Assembly (NCBI RefSeq): GCF_001458295.1
Contig: NZ_CYUD01000003.1
Location: forward strand, 124,001-188,000
DNA from: Ruegeria denitrificans
GTDB taxonomy: Bacteria; Pseudomonadota; Alphaproteobacteria; Rhodobacterales; Rhodobacteraceae
Direction: 5' to 3'
DNA: 64,000 nt
Part shown: positions 8,142 through 17,113 of the stretch, one piece after another
How positions within the stretch are numbered: position 1 is the first letter of the stretch
How the letters are laid out: each line of letters starts with the position of its first letter
Made by a program: the position numbers and the translations under genes
The notes under the pieces: generated by a model
What the model was told of the DNA's origin: nothing
What the model saw: only the letters and a program-made list of their open reading frames with translations
The model's database searches: none

Positions 8142-9437
8142 ATGGCCAATGTGGTTGTTGTCGGCGCCCAGTGGGGCGACGAAGGAAAAGGCAAGATCGT
8201 CGACTGGCTCAGTGAACGGGCAGACGTGATCGCGCGTTTTCAAGGCGGGCATAATGCCGGTCATACACTGGTTATTGATGGCGAAGTCTACAAACTGAAC
8301 GCGCTGCCCTCGGGCGTTGTACGTGGCGGCAAGCTGAGCGTCATCGGCAATGGTGTGGTTCTGGACCCGTGGCATTTGGTCAAAGAGATTGCTTCGATCC
8401 GCGAGCAAGGTGTCGAAATTACTCCCGAGACGTTGATGATTGCCGAAAACACACCTTTGATTCTGCCGATTCATGGTGAACTTGACCGGGCGCGTGAAGA
8501 AGCTGCCAGCAAAGGCACCAAGATCGGCACTACTGGCCGCGGCATCGGGCCTGCCTATGAAGACAAGGTTGGTCGCCGTTCTGTCCGCGTTGCTGATCTG
8601 GCGGACGAGGCAACGCTTGAGGCGCGCGTCGACCGTGCGTTGCAACACCATGATCCACTGCGCAAAGGTCTGGGGATCGAGGCTGTTGACCGGGACAAGC
8701 TGGTTGACCAACTGAAAGAGATCGCTTCGGAAATCCTGCCGTTCGCTGCGCCGGTCTGGAAGGTCCTGAACGAAAAGCGCAAGGCAGGCAAACGTATCCT
8801 GTTCGAAGGGGCGCAAGGCGCGTTGCTGGATATTGATTTCGGCACCTATCCCTTTGTGACTTCATCCAACGTGATCGCGGGACAAGCAGCGACGGGCGTG
8901 GGTATTGGACCGGGCTCGGTTGATTTTGTTCTGGGGATCGTCAAAGCCTACACAACTCGCGTGGGTGAGGGGCCGTTCCCGACCGAACTGGATGACGATG
9001 ATGGGTTGCGCCTGGGAACACGTGGGCATGAATTCGGTACCGTTACTGGGCGTAAACGCCGTTGTGGCTGGTTCGACGCCTGTCTGGTACGCCAGACCTG
9101 TGCGACCAGCGGTGTGAACGGCATCTCGTTGACCAAGCTGGACGTGCTGGATGGGTTCGAAACGCTGAAGATCTGCGTGGGATATGAACTGGACGGCGAA
9201 CGTCTGGATTATCTGCCCACCGCAGCCGACCAGCAGGCGCGCTGTAAACCCATCTATGAAGAAATGCCGGGGTGGAGCGAATCCACCGAAGGTGCGCGCA
9301 GCTGGGCCGACCTGCCAGCTAATGCGATCAAATACGTGCGTCGCGTCGAAGAGCTGATCGAGTGCCCCGTTGCCCTTTTGTCTACCAGTCCGGAGCGGGA
9401 TGACACCATTCTGGTGACCGACCCGTTTGCCGACTGA
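8142..9437 (+). CDS. purA: Adenylosuccinate synthase
   Basis: PurA joins IMP and aspartate with GTP to give adenylosuccinate, the first committed step to AMP. The 431-residue protein shows the GTP/IMP loop [14 protein letters not shown] at residues 8-21, the catalytic GHNAGHT at about 40-46, [13 protein letters not shown] near 130, and LTKLDVLDG near the C-terminal third, all canonical. A good AAAGGA box lies six bases before the ATG. The stop codon overlaps the first base of the next gene (TGATG at 9435-9439), so the DUF2842 protein is probably made from the same message. Confidence 0.98.
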   Translation: MANVVVVGAQWGDEGKGKIVDWLSERADVIARFQGGHNAGHTLVIDGEVYKLNALPSGVVRGGKLSVIGNGVVLDPWHLVKEIASIREQGVEITPETLMIAENTPLILPIHGELDRAREEAASKGTKIGTTGRGIGPAYEDKVGRRSVRVADLADEATLEARVDRALQHHDPLRKGLGIEAVDRDKLVDQLKEIASEILPFAAPVWKVLNEKRKAGKRILFEGAQGALLDIDFGTYPFVTSSNVIAGQAATGVGIGPGSVDFVLGIVKAYTTRVGEGPFPTELDDDDGLRLGTRGHEFGTVTGRKRRCGWFDACLVRQTCATSGVNGISLTKLDVLDGFETLKICVGYELDGERLDYLPTAADQQARCKPIYEEMPGWSESTEGARSWADLPANAIKYVRRVEELIECPVALLSTSPERDDTILVTDPFAD

Positions 9438-9679
9438 TGAGTGATAACGCCAAAACCGGCCTGAGCTATAAGGCCCGGCGGCGCTGGTCGCTGGTGCTGC
9501 TGTTGATCGGGCTTCCGGTTTATATCGTGGCGGTGGTGACAGTGGTGAACTGGTTAGACCGTCCGCCGATCTGGCTGGAGCTGTTGGTCTATGTCGGGTT
9601 GGGAATTCTGTGGGCGTTGCCATTCAAGTTCGTTTTCAAGGGCGTCGGCAAAGAAGACCCCGAGCAGAATTCGGATTGA
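9437..9679 (+). CDS. DUF2842 family small membrane protein
   Basis: An 80-residue protein with two predicted membrane helices (about residues 17-36 and 45-64) joined by a short loop DRPPIWLE, flanked by a basic N-terminus (YKARRRW) and an acidic tail. This matches the small alphaproteobacterial family DUF2842, of unknown function. It overlaps purA by one base and so is translationally coupled to it. A bidirectional terminator follows at 9708-9727. The function is unknown; the link to purA is positional only. Confidence 0.85.
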   Translation: MSDNAKTGLSYKARRRWSLVLLLIGLPVYIVAVVTVVNWLDRPPIWLELLVYVGLGILWALPFKFVFKGVGKEDPEQNSD

Positions 9680-9707
9680 TCATTATAAATGCTGCTGAAC
9701 AAAAAAA

Positions 9708-9728
9708 GGCCAGAGGAAACTCTGGCCC
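9708..9728. terminator. Bidirectional rho-independent terminator
   Basis: A perfect 8-base stem GGCCAGAG / CTCTGGCC with a GAAA tetraloop, preceded by seven A residues (9701-9707) and followed by CATTTTCT. It can stop transcription from the purA-DUF2842 side (plus) and from the acidic protein gene (minus), which converge here. Confidence 0.9.
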
Positions 9729-9752
9729 ATTTTCTATTGATCTGATTGATTG

Positions 9753-11360
9753 TTATCCTGCGGCGCGCTCGTCGTCAGGACGGAACCCTATCTCGGTCGA
9801 GGCCGCGAAACGACCGCCGCCTGCTTTTTCAATTTTTCCATCCCGCAGCAACTGACCGAATGTACGCAGACTTTCTTCGCGGTTGAATTCGTTCTGCTTG
9901 AGCGAGCGGATTTTGTTCATCAGTTGTGGACGTGAAAATTGTTCCTGACCCTCGATAAAGGACAGGTACGCCGCAGCAGCTTCAAGCAAGTCGGGCAGGG
10001 ATTGCGCGCCCTGCTCTTGTGCAAAAAGGGCAAAGCCACCTTCCTCGGGTGAATCGTCTTCCGCTTCGGATTTGACGCGACGAGGGGTGACTGGTCCGGC
10101 GTCTTCGGTCAGATTGTCGACGCGCTGTTCAGCCACCAGTTTAAGGGGGGCGGCATCATCACTGCTTGGGCGTGTACTGGTAGCTTCCTGAACCTCAGGA
10201 CGGCGCGGGCTTACAACCGAGGACAGATCGCCGCGATAACCCTGTTCTTCGTTGTCCAGACTCGTGGCTTTCTGATCACCGCGTTCAGCTTCGGTTACTG
10301 CAACAGCCGCACGCAGATGCGTGTAGGCCTCACGCTGATTGCTGGTGTCCGGGTCGTTCAACTGTTCGCTGGCCTTATCCATCAAGCGTGATACATCACG
10401 ATCCAGGTCGGACCCTTCATCGTCCGCCTTGGCTGCGCGCTTTGCCAGAACAGCTTCGACGCTAGAAATCTCTTCCAGCAAATCGACTTCGTCTTCTTCC
10501 GTCAGTATGCCTTCATCGGCGGCAGCAACGGTTTCGTCCTCTGGCTCGGCGTCGTCCAGGATCGGGGTTACTTCTTCGGGCGCATTCTCGGCGGGAAACT
10601 CAAGATCGGAAAACAGCGCGTCCAATGTGTCTTCCTCGTCAGACAACTCTTCTGCCGCGACGTCCACCGTCTCAGAGCTTGCGTCCTCGGGTTCGCTTTC
10701 CAGAACTAGTGTCTCGGTTTCTTCGGGTTGAGGTACCTCAGCTTCCGCTTCGGTCACCTCTGGCGTGTCGTCCTGGGTTTCAGAGGGGGGCGCGACCTCA
10801 ACGGTCGTCTCTAGATCCGAAGGATCAAGCGAACCGGCCGCAAAGGCAGCAGCAACCGCGTCAGACGGGCCTGTGTTTTTCATCAGGGTCGTATCTTCGT
10901 CCTCGGTATAGATGACCGAGTTCTCTTCGGAATGCGAGACGACAGCCCGGATGCGCTGCAACTTGGCAGCAATGCTATCCGCAGCAGGTGCCGAGTTATC
11001 TTTCACGGCCTCTACGTTGGTAAACACGGGCTGCGAGAGGGGCGGTGTGTCGATGGTGTTTAAACTTGGTGTGCTGACATCGGGTTGGGACGGTACATTG
11101 GCATCCTCGGTTGCGCGGATCAGCAGACCTGCATCACTTTGCCTGGCTTCGACCTTGCGGGACGCGTCACGCTGCGCGATGCGTGTCAGCATTTCAGTGT
11201 CGGGCTGAGGGGGTTCAGAACCAAAGTAGCGATCATCCGCCGCGAGATCGCGGAAATATTCGGCAATCGCTTTCATCGTTTCAAAGGAATCATCAAAGCC
11301 TTCCAAAGTGCACGAGAAGGTTCCATAAGAAACGGTCAAAACCTTGTTATTCTGTACCAT
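9753..11360 (-). CDS. Long acidic conserved protein of unknown function
   Basis: A protein of about 535 residues with no recognised enzyme motif. The first 50 residues (KVLTVSYGTFSCTLEGFDDSFETMKAIAEYFRDL) look folded and conserved and resemble an N-terminal domain seen on uncharacterised alphaproteobacterial proteins. The middle, roughly residues 90-400, is strongly acidic, Ser/Thr/Glu-rich and probably disordered. The last 100 residues (LPDLLEAAAAYLSFIEGQEQFSRPQLMNKIR ... FGQLLRDGKIEKAGGGRF) form a helical domain with a possible DNA-binding or winged-helix flavour. I prefer the ATG at 11358-11360, with an AGAGGA box about ten bases upstream; an ATG nine bases further up lies too close to that box. 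It is divergent from thiN. Confidence 0.75.
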   Translation of the reverse strand: MVQNNKVLTVSYGTFSCTLEGFDDSFETMKAIAEYFRDLAADDRYFGSEPPQPDTEMLTRIAQRDASRKVEARQSDAGLLIRATEDANVPSQPDVSTPSLNTIDTPPLSQPVFTNVEAVKDNSAPAADSIAAKLQRIRAVVSHSEENSVIYTEDEDTTLMKNTGPSDAVAAAFAAGSLDPSDLETTVEVAPPSETQDDTPEVTEAEAEVPQPEETETLVLESEPEDASSETVDVAAEELSDEEDTLDALFSDLEFPAENAPEEVTPILDDAEPEDETVAAADEGILTEEDEVDLLEEISSVEAVLAKRAAKADDEGSDLDRDVSRLMDKASEQLNDPDTSNQREAYTHLRAAVAVTEAERGDQKATSLDNEEQGYRGDLSSVVSPRRPEVQEATSTRPSSDDAAPLKLVAEQRVDNLTEDAGPVTPRRVKSEAEDDSPEEGGFALFAQEQGAQSLPDLLEAAAAYLSFIEGQEQFSRPQLMNKIRSLKQNEFNREESLRTFGQLLRDGKIEKAGGGRFAASTEIGFRPDDERAAG

Positions 11361-11481
11361 CAGACGCATGTCCTCTACAAACTACAAGAGCCATATTCCC
11401 GGCGACGGGCACACCAATGGCTCGAAACTCTCTGCATGAACCTACCATTTTGTGGTCTCAATGTGTCCAAATCCGGAAAAA

Positions 11482-12189
11482 ATGATCAATCTTAAAAAAA
11501 ATCAGTCAATTGTGCGGTCTGAAGAGCCAATCGCAGTGGTCGGAGGCGGAGAAATCGGTCCCGAAGACCTAAATTTGGCGCTGATTCGCGTCAATGCCGT
11601 TGTGGCGGCAGATGGCGGAGCGATCCCACTGATGGACTCGGGGCGTATGCCGGATGCGGTTTTCGGCGATTTTGATTCGCTGACCAGCGCCTATAGCGAC
11701 CGGATTCCGGCAGACCGGTTGTTTCCGGTCCGTGAGCAGGACAGTACCGATTTCGACAAGACCCTGCGCAGCGTCGAGGCACCACTGGTTCTGGGAATCG
11801 GGTTTCTGGGCGGGCGGTTGGATCACCAGTTGGCGGTGCTCAATACGCTGGTCCGTTTACAGGATCGTCCCTGCATTTTATTGGGGGAACATGAAGTCAT
11901 GTTCCACGCGCCGCCACGGATCGCTTTGGACCTCTCACCCGGCGATGTGGTTTCGCTGTTTCCGTTCCAGCAGGTAACCGGGCGCAGCCGTGGGTTGGAG
12001 TGGCCGATCGATGATTTGGTGTTGGAACCGAGCGGTCGCGTCGGGACGTCCAATCGCGCATTGGCTGATGTGGAACTGGAGGTAGACGAGCCCGGCCTTT
12101 TGGTCATGGTTCCGCGCGAGGCCTTGGATCAGGTCATGCAGGCGTTTCTGTCGGAGCAGACCGGGCGTTGGACCGCTCGTGAAGAATGA
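11482..12189 (+). CDS. thiN: Thiamine diphosphokinase
   Basis: ThiN transfers pyrophosphate from ATP to thiamine to make the cofactor ThDP. The protein (about 235 residues) has the family motifs AADGGA near residue 45, FGDFDSL near 65, DSTDFDKTL near 92 (Mg/ATP site) and GFLGGRLDHQLAVL near 110-125. The C-terminal beta domain (VSLFPFQQVTGRSRGLEWPI) matches the family. I choose the ATG at 11482 because a GGA box lies just upstream; earlier in-frame starts at 11452 and 11461 exist. Its last 56 bases overlap the 3-prime end of the convergent EamA gene. No TPP riboswitch is seen in its short leader. Confidence 0.93.
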   Translation: MINLKKNQSIVRSEEPIAVVGGGEIGPEDLNLALIRVNAVVAADGGAIPLMDSGRMPDAVFGDFDSLTSAYSDRIPADRLFPVREQDSTDFDKTLRSVEAPLVLGIGFLGGRLDHQLAVLNTLVRLQDRPCILLGEHEVMFHAPPRIALDLSPGDVVSLFPFQQVTGRSRGLEWPIDDLVLEPSGRVGTSNRALADVELEVDEPGLLVMVPREALDQVMQAFLSEQTGRWTAREE

Positions 12190-13048
12190 CATAAAGGCCC
12201 GCGGCGATGGTGATCCCAATTCCGATGGCCGCGATCCCGTTGGGCAGATCATGAAAGATGAGCCAGCCGAATAGGGTGGCCATCGGAATTTCCAGATATT
12301 GCATCGGCGCCAGAGTTGCCGAAGGCGCAAAGCGCAGCGACCACGTCATCAACAGATGTGCGACGGTGCCCAGCAGCCCGATTGCGATCAGCAAAAGGTG
12401 GATGTCTGGGTGCGGTAAGATCAGCGATACGGCCCAGGTGCCGCTGATCGACCCGGCCAACAGAACCGGCAGCAATAGGACAGTGGCCATCAGGCCTGAT
12501 ACGGCCTGCAAAGCGATTGGGTCGGTGTCCTTGGCGATCTGACGCGTCACCAGCATGAACAGGGAAAAGAGTAGTGCGACTACAAGCGGCAACAGGGCCG
12601 CAGCGCCCACTTGCGCAAAGCTGGGCTGGATGACCAGCAAGGTACCAACAAAGCCAACGGCACAGGCAATCAGGCGGCGCGGGCCGACGGTTTCTCCCAG
12701 CACGTATTTGCCCAGGATCAACATGATGAACGGCATGACAAAAACGATTGCAATCGCGTCTGCCAGCGGCAGGAACAGCAGTGAACTGAACATGGCTGAA
12801 AGGGCGAGAATATGCAGAGCTGTGCGAATGAAGGTCAGCCGCAGAATGCGGCCGCGCATACGCAGTGCTCGTCCGGTCAGTAAGGCCAGTGGTATCAGCA
12901 CCAGCGCCTGAACGGCAAAGCGAACAAAGACCAGCATGCCAATGGGGGTGGTCTCGGACAGCAGTTTTGCCATCGCGTCGCCCATCGGCGCGATGATACA
13001 AAAGCCAAGCATCAAGACGATGCCAAAGACCGGGCGATCCTGTGTCAT
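12134..13048 (-). CDS. EamA/DMT-family membrane transporter
   Basis: A 304-residue inner-membrane protein with ten predicted helices and two EamA repeats, the fold of drug/metabolite exporters. The first repeat starts at GIVLMLGFCIIAPMGDAMAKLL and ends near VMPFIMLILGKYVLGE; the second starts after residue 150 and ends with the typical AIGLLGTVAHLLMTWSLR ... LEIPMATLFGWLIFHDLP pattern. I start at the ATG at 13046-13048; 33 further upstream codons have no homology. It is the last gene of a leftward run (GST, sdaA, GFA protein, this gene). The substrate is unknown. Its end overlaps thiN by 56 bases on the opposite strand. Confidence 0.9.
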   Translation of the reverse strand: MTQDRPVFGIVLMLGFCIIAPMGDAMAKLLSETTPIGMLVFVRFAVQALVLIPLALLTGRALRMRGRILRLTFIRTALHILALSAMFSSLLFLPLADAIAIVFVMPFIMLILGKYVLGETVGPRRLIACAVGFVGTLLVIQPSFAQVGAAALLPLVVALLFSLFMLVTRQIAKDTDPIALQAVSGLMATVLLLPVLLAGSISGTWAVSLILPHPDIHLLLIAIGLLGTVAHLLMTWSLRFAPSATLAPMQYLEIPMATLFGWLIFHDLPNGIAAIGIGITIAAGLYVILHERSNARSAPTETPA

Positions 13049-13088
13049 ACGCGTGACGCTACGGGGTTTGGGGCCCGGTGGAAAGCGT

Positions 13089-13499
13089 CTAGGGCAGGGG
13101 CTGCACTTTGGTGTAGTCCGGTCCGGTGCAAGTGGGCAGGCCGTCACCCAATTTCAGCCAGTGCAGCTTTTCCTCATGCGCCACATGTAACGTGGGTTCC
13201 AATTGGTTGGGATCATCCAGCGTTGCCACATAAAGATGAAGCACATCCGACATGGATTGTGACCGGAACGAGATCGGAGTGCCGCAATCGGAGCAAAAGC
13301 TGCGGGTGACACCAGGCGACGAGGCGAAGGTTTTCGGCTCGTCTCCGGTCCAGCGCCACTGGCCGTCACGCACGCCGAAATAGGTGGTCATCGGCGCTGC
13401 GCACTGCCGTCTGCAACTGTCGCAATGGCAGGTGACGCATGACAGGACCGGAGGCGTGACTTCATACCGGATGGTGCCGCACAGACAATGTCCCCGCAT
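13089..13499 (-). CDS. GFA-family zinc protein
   Basis: A 136-residue protein of the Gfa (glutathione-dependent formaldehyde-activating enzyme-like) family, a small zinc-binding beta fold. Zinc ligands are visible as the CLCG knuckle at residues 5-8, CVTCHCDSCRR near 21-31 and FCSDCGTPI near 68-76. Many members of this family have no proven Gfa activity, so a formaldehyde role is not claimed. It sits 22 bases downstream of sdaA and 40 bases upstream of an EamA gene on the same strand. Confidence 0.9.
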   Translation of the reverse strand: MRGHCLCGTIRYEVTPPVLSCVTCHCDSCRRQCAAPMTTYFGVRDGQWRWTGDEPKTFASSPGVTRSFCSDCGTPISFRSQSMSDVLHLYVATLDDPNQLEPTLHVAHEEKLHWLKLGDGLPTCTGPDYTKVQPLP

Positions 13500-13521
13500 G
13501 GTTTCCCCTTTTAATGCGGCA

Positions 13522-14895
13522 TCAGCAGTTGGGTATGTTCACCGCCAGACCGCCCAGTGACGTTTCCTTGTACTTCTCGTGCATATCATGGCCAGTCTGA
13601 CGCATGGTTTCGATCACGGAATCCAGCGGTACAAAGTGTTCTCCGTCACCACGCAAAGCCAGCGATGCCGCTGAAACGGCTTTGATCGCCGCCAAACCAT
13701 TGCGTTCGATGCACGGCACCTGCACCAGCCCGGCGACTGGATCACAGGTCATGCCCAGATGGTGCTCCAGCGCGATTTCAGCGGCGTTTTCCACCTGTTC
13801 GGGTGTGCCGCCCATGACGGCGCACAGACCTGCCGCTGCCATGGCAGACGCACTTCCGACCTCGGCCTGACAGCCAGCTTCAGCCCCCGAGATCGAAGCG
13901 TTATATTTCACGAGACCGCCAATGGCGGCGGCGGTCAGCAGGAAGTCCTCGATATGGCTTTCCGACGCGCCGGGCACGTGATCAAGGTAATAGCGCAGCA
14001 CCGAAGGCATCGTGCCTGCCGCGCCATTGGTAGGGGCAGTTACGACCTGCCCACCGGCGGCGTTTTCCTCGTTGACCGCCATGGCATAGACGCTCATCCA
14101 GTCATTGATGGTGTGCGGCGCGTTCAGGTTCATGCCCCGCTCGGCAAGCAGAGCATCGTGAATGCCTTTGGCGCGGCGTCGCACGTTCAGGCCACCGGGT
14201 AAAATGCCGTCAGTATTCAGCCCGCGTTCGATGCAATTGTTCATAACTTCCCACAGACGCGCAGTGCCCTTGGCGAAGCTGTCGGCACAGCCGCGCGCGA
14301 TTTCGTTCTCGCGCTTCATCTGAGCGATGCTTTTGCCGCTGGTCTTTGCCATCTCAAGCATTTCGGCGGCGGATTTGAACGGGAACGGGACCGGGTCGCC
14401 CTCGTCGGTTGCCTTGCCTTCGGCCAGTTCCTCTTCGGTCAGGACAAAACCACCGCCGACCGAGTAGTAAACCTGCCGCAGGATCACATCGCCTTGTGCG
14501 TCGGTGGCCATCAGGATCATGCCATTGGCGTGGCCGGGCAGGTTGTTGTCATAGTCAAAGATCAGATCGGTCTTTGGATTGAACTGAAGCGTCGGCAACC
14601 CTTCGGGCGTCACCGCGTGCGTTTCGGATATCTCGGCCAGGGCGGCCTCGGCCTTGTTGTTGTCGTAGGTGTCGGGCACAAATCCTGCCAGTCCCAGAAT
14701 GGTGGCGCGATCAGTGGCGTGGCCAACCCCGGTAAAGGCAAGCGATCCGTGCAGCGAGCCGCGCAGCCCCGCGAATTCGAATGGAGACGCGCGCATCAGA
14801 TCCAGAAAACGCGCGGCGGCCACCATTGGCCCCATGGTATGAGACGAAGACGGGCCGATGCCCACTTTGAACATATCGAAGACAGATAGAAACAT
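13522..14895 (-). CDS. sdaA: L-serine ammonia-lyase (4Fe-4S)
   Basis: L-serine dehydratase converts serine to pyruvate and ammonia with a 4Fe-4S cluster. The 457-residue protein has the beta domain at the N-terminus ([22 protein letters not shown]) and the alpha domain in the C-terminal half, containing [17 protein letters not shown], an [18 protein letters not shown] stretch and the cluster cysteines in [20 protein letters not shown]. The start at 14893-14895 matches the family; one base separates it from the stop of the GST gene upstream (TGATATG), so the two are probably coupled. An open frame continuing to 15300 is just the unused frame of the GST gene. Confidence 0.97.
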   Translation of the reverse strand: MFLSVFDMFKVGIGPSSSHTMGPMVAAARFLDLMRASPFEFAGLRGSLHGSLAFTGVGHATDRATILGLAGFVPDTYDNNKAEAALAEISETHAVTPEGLPTLQFNPKTDLIFDYDNNLPGHANGMILMATDAQGDVILRQVYYSVGGGFVLTEEELAEGKATDEGDPVPFPFKSAAEMLEMAKTSGKSIAQMKRENEIARGCADSFAKGTARLWEVMNNCIERGLNTDGILPGGLNVRRRAKGIHDALLAERGMNLNAPHTINDWMSVYAMAVNEENAAGGQVVTAPTNGAAGTMPSVLRYYLDHVPGASESHIEDFLLTAAAIGGLVKYNASISGAEAGCQAEVGSASAMAAAGLCAVMGGTPEQVENAAEIALEHHLGMTCDPVAGLVQVPCIERNGLAAIKAVSAASLALRGDGEHFVPLDSVIETMRQTGHDMHEKYKETSLGGLAVNIPNC

Positions 14896-14896
14896 A

Positions 14897-15598
14897 TCAG
14901 GTAGCTGAGCCTTCTTCAGGTGTAGCGTAACGTGGTGAGGTGAACGGCGTAACCCCCAACCCCTCGGCCGCGCTGGCGGCTTGGGTCGCGGGGCGGAATT
15001 CCAGCCGCGCCAGGGTTTCTTGCAGATAGGGCGTGTCCGCCAGTTGAAACCAGCTGCGATCCGCGCTGGTGGGATACAGCGCAATCCAGCGCATTTGGCA
15101 GGCCAGATAATAGCAAAGAACCGATGGGGTATCGGCCTGTAGCCAGACCGGCGCGTTCCGGGCCTCGGCGTCCAACACCCGCAGATGTTGACGCAGGCGC
15201 GGGCGGATGCCTTCTCGCAAAGTTTCGGCCTGTGCCGCGTCGATGTACTTTTCGGCATAGAACAGAATGCGCAGATCGGCGTGCAGCGTATTGGACGCAA
15301 AAAATAGCCACTTCAAAAACGCCGCCCGATCCGGGCTGTCGGGGGCGGGAGCCAGTTGTTTGTGCGTATCTGCCAGCCACAAAAGAATGGCCGCTGTTTC
15401 AAAGATCGGCCCCTGCGGCGTGTCCAGCACCGGGATCAGCCCATTCGGATTCAAGGCCCGATATGCTGCACTGTCCTGTTCGTTCTGGCGGCGGTTCACC
15501 AGAACGGTTTCAAATGGCAGGCCCATCTCTTCCAACGCCAGTCTGATCACCAGAGAGGCGTTGTCGGGGGCGTAGTGCAGGCGATAGGGCGCGGTCAT
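14897..15598 (-). CDS. Glutathione S-transferase family protein
   Basis: A 233-residue cytosolic GST-fold protein. The thioredoxin-like N-terminal domain is clear: YRLHYAPDNASLVIRLALEE, then NPNGLIPVLDTPQGPIFETAAILLWL, which holds the cis-proline and the glutathione gamma-glutamyl site (E-T/S). A helical C-terminal domain follows. The first-helix position is Asp-Asn-Ala-Ser, so the catalytic residue may be serine. I start at the ATG at 15596-15598; the frame is open for 27 more codons. It is one base upstream of sdaA on the same strand and divergent from rpiA. The substrate is unknown. Confidence 0.88.
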   Translation of the reverse strand: MTAPYRLHYAPDNASLVIRLALEEMGLPFETVLVNRRQNEQDSAAYRALNPNGLIPVLDTPQGPIFETAAILLWLADTHKQLAPAPDSPDRAAFLKWLFFASNTLHADLRILFYAEKYIDAAQAETLREGIRPRLRQHLRVLDAEARNAPVWLQADTPSVLCYYLACQMRWIALYPTSADRSWFQLADTPYLQETLARLEFRPATQAASAAEGLGVTPFTSPRYATPEEGSAT

Positions 15599-15765
15599 GT
15601 ATCCAATGTACAATGCCGTGCTGTTGCTGGAAGCCTCGATTGCGACGTTTCCCATCGGAAACGCGTATTTTCCTCGCATGTTTACGCTATCCAGCGGAGA
15701 ATTGGCTCTCGAAGTTGGCAGTCGTATTCCGTATAAGTCTGTCAGTAATAAAGGGAAACGCTGCC

Positions 15766-16557
15766 ATGACCCGTGATCTGTCGCCTATCGACAACGCCAA
15801 ATTTGCTGCCGCGCGCCGAGCTGCCGATTTGGTTCAGGATGGTATGCGCGTCGGTCTGGGGACAGGATCGACCGCTGCTTGGATGGTGCGCCGCCTTGGT
15901 GAACGGGTGCAAAATGAAGGGTTGCGGGTTAAGGGCGTTCCGACTTCGATCCGCACCGCGCAATTGGCCCGCGAGGTTGGGATCGAAGTGGTCTCGCTCG
16001 ATCAGGCGGGATGGCTGGATCTGACCATCGACGGCGCGGATGAATTCGATAGCGAACTGAGCCTGATCAAAGGCGGCGGAGGTGCGCATCTGTTGGAAAA
16101 AATCGTCGCCACGGCCAGCGATCAGATGATCGTCATCGCAGATGCCGGCAAAGAGGTTGAAACGCTGGGCGCCTTCCCCCTGCCGGTCGAGGTGATCCCT
16201 TTTGGCTGGCAAACCACCCGCACTTTGATCCAAGAAGTACTGGATACGATGGATGTTCTGGGCACCTCGGCCATGTTGCGCATGAATGGCGAGGCACCTT
16301 TTGTGACAGACGAAGGCAACCACGTTCTGGATCTGCACCTGCAACGCATCGGCAATGCGCGCCAATTGGCGCTGGTGCTCAATCAGGTGCCGGGCGTTGT
16401 TGAGAACGGATTGTTCATCGACATCTGTGACAAGGTCGTGATCGGCCATGGCGATGGCCGGGTCGAACTGCGCGACATCAACGCGGGCACCACCGAAGTG
16501 GGTGAGTTGATAAGCGGCGGCGAGAACCTATTCTCGGATCTGGCGGATGAGCGATAG
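15766..16557 (+). CDS. rpiA: Ribose-5-phosphate isomerase A
   Basis: RpiA interconverts ribose 5-phosphate and ribulose 5-phosphate in the pentose phosphate pathway. The 263-residue protein has the phosphate loop GLGTGSTAAWMV near residue 30, the catalytic DGADEFD near 88-94, KGGGGAHLLEK near 101 and the NGLFIDI ... C-terminal strand. An AAGGGA box is about nine bases before the ATG at 15766. Its stop overlaps the start of a small membrane-protein reading frame (16547), implying translational coupling to that gene. Confidence 0.97.
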   Translation: MTRDLSPIDNAKFAAARRAADLVQDGMRVGLGTGSTAAWMVRRLGERVQNEGLRVKGVPTSIRTAQLAREVGIEVVSLDQAGWLDLTIDGADEFDSELSLIKGGGGAHLLEKIVATASDQMIVIADAGKEVETLGAFPLPVEVIPFGWQTTRTLIQEVLDTMDVLGTSAMLRMNGEAPFVTDEGNHVLDLHLQRIGNARQLALVLNQVPGVVENGLFIDICDKVVIGHGDGRVELRDINAGTTEVGELISGGENLFSDLADER

Positions 16558-17019
16558 ATTCACAGAATTTTTGATGTCGCGTTCGACCGCTTTGTGGCGT
16601 GCGCCTAGTGGGTTTTGGTGCCTTCTGGTAGTGTGGCTGTTCGGATTGAGGGTATTGTCCGGCGGCTTAACGCAAGCTCCTTGGAACCTTGCGCTTTTTT
16701 TGCTGACAACGGTGTTTTTGTTTCTTTCGCTGGGCCGTCTGACAGGTTTGATGCGAGATTTCCGCCTTGTATTCTTACTGATCACGAGTTCCGATTTCGC
16801 GGGCGTGGTACATACTTTGGTGCCATTCCATGGTCTCGCATTCAAGGCATTGAAATTGGACCCGGTCGCAAGTTTGGCTACGTCCATTACATCAACAATA
16901 ACGACCGGCCTAAGTTGGTCCGGTTCCCGTTGAATCTGCTCGACCATACCATATCTGAGCAGTTGCTTGCGGCGCTTCGGCATTCCCCGGTGGATGTTCG
17001 GGAAATCACGGGGGGCTAA
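16547..17019 (+). pseudogene. Small two-helix membrane protein with soluble C-terminal domain, split by an apparent frameshift
   Basis: Two overlapping frames look like halves of one gene. The first, from the ATG at 16547 overlapping the rpiA stop, encodes two hydrophobic helices (about LVVWLFGLRVLSGG and LALFLLTTVFLFLSLG). The second, one frame off, has a low-quality N-terminus but after about 16760 reads as a folded domain: CILTDHEFRFRGRGTYFGAI, then PWSRIQGIEI and a C-terminal helix EQLLAALRHS. Two helices followed by a short arm, a strand and an IPW-x-x-I turn is the plan of the STM3941/PH-like small membrane proteins. Joining the frames near 16750-16765 needs the loss of one base. Either this is a decayed gene, a sequence error or, less likely, programmed frameshifting. 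Without a shift each frame gives 128 or 134 residues. Confidence 0.6.
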
Positions 17020-17113
17020 TCCATCCCTGATCGCTCTGGACAGCAGCGCGCGATACTATACACCCCTTGCAAGGCCAATGGGCACTTGTGGCAACTTGAA
17101 AGAGGCACGGTAA

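Noticed and set aside
11370..11481. TPP riboswitch in front of thiN
   Set aside because: The leader is short and the conserved CTGAGA and ACCTGATC words of the THI box are absent.
14896..15300. N-terminal extension of the sdaA frame
   Set aside because: It is an alternative frame of the GST gene on the same strand; L-serine ammonia-lyases begin at FLSVFDMFK.
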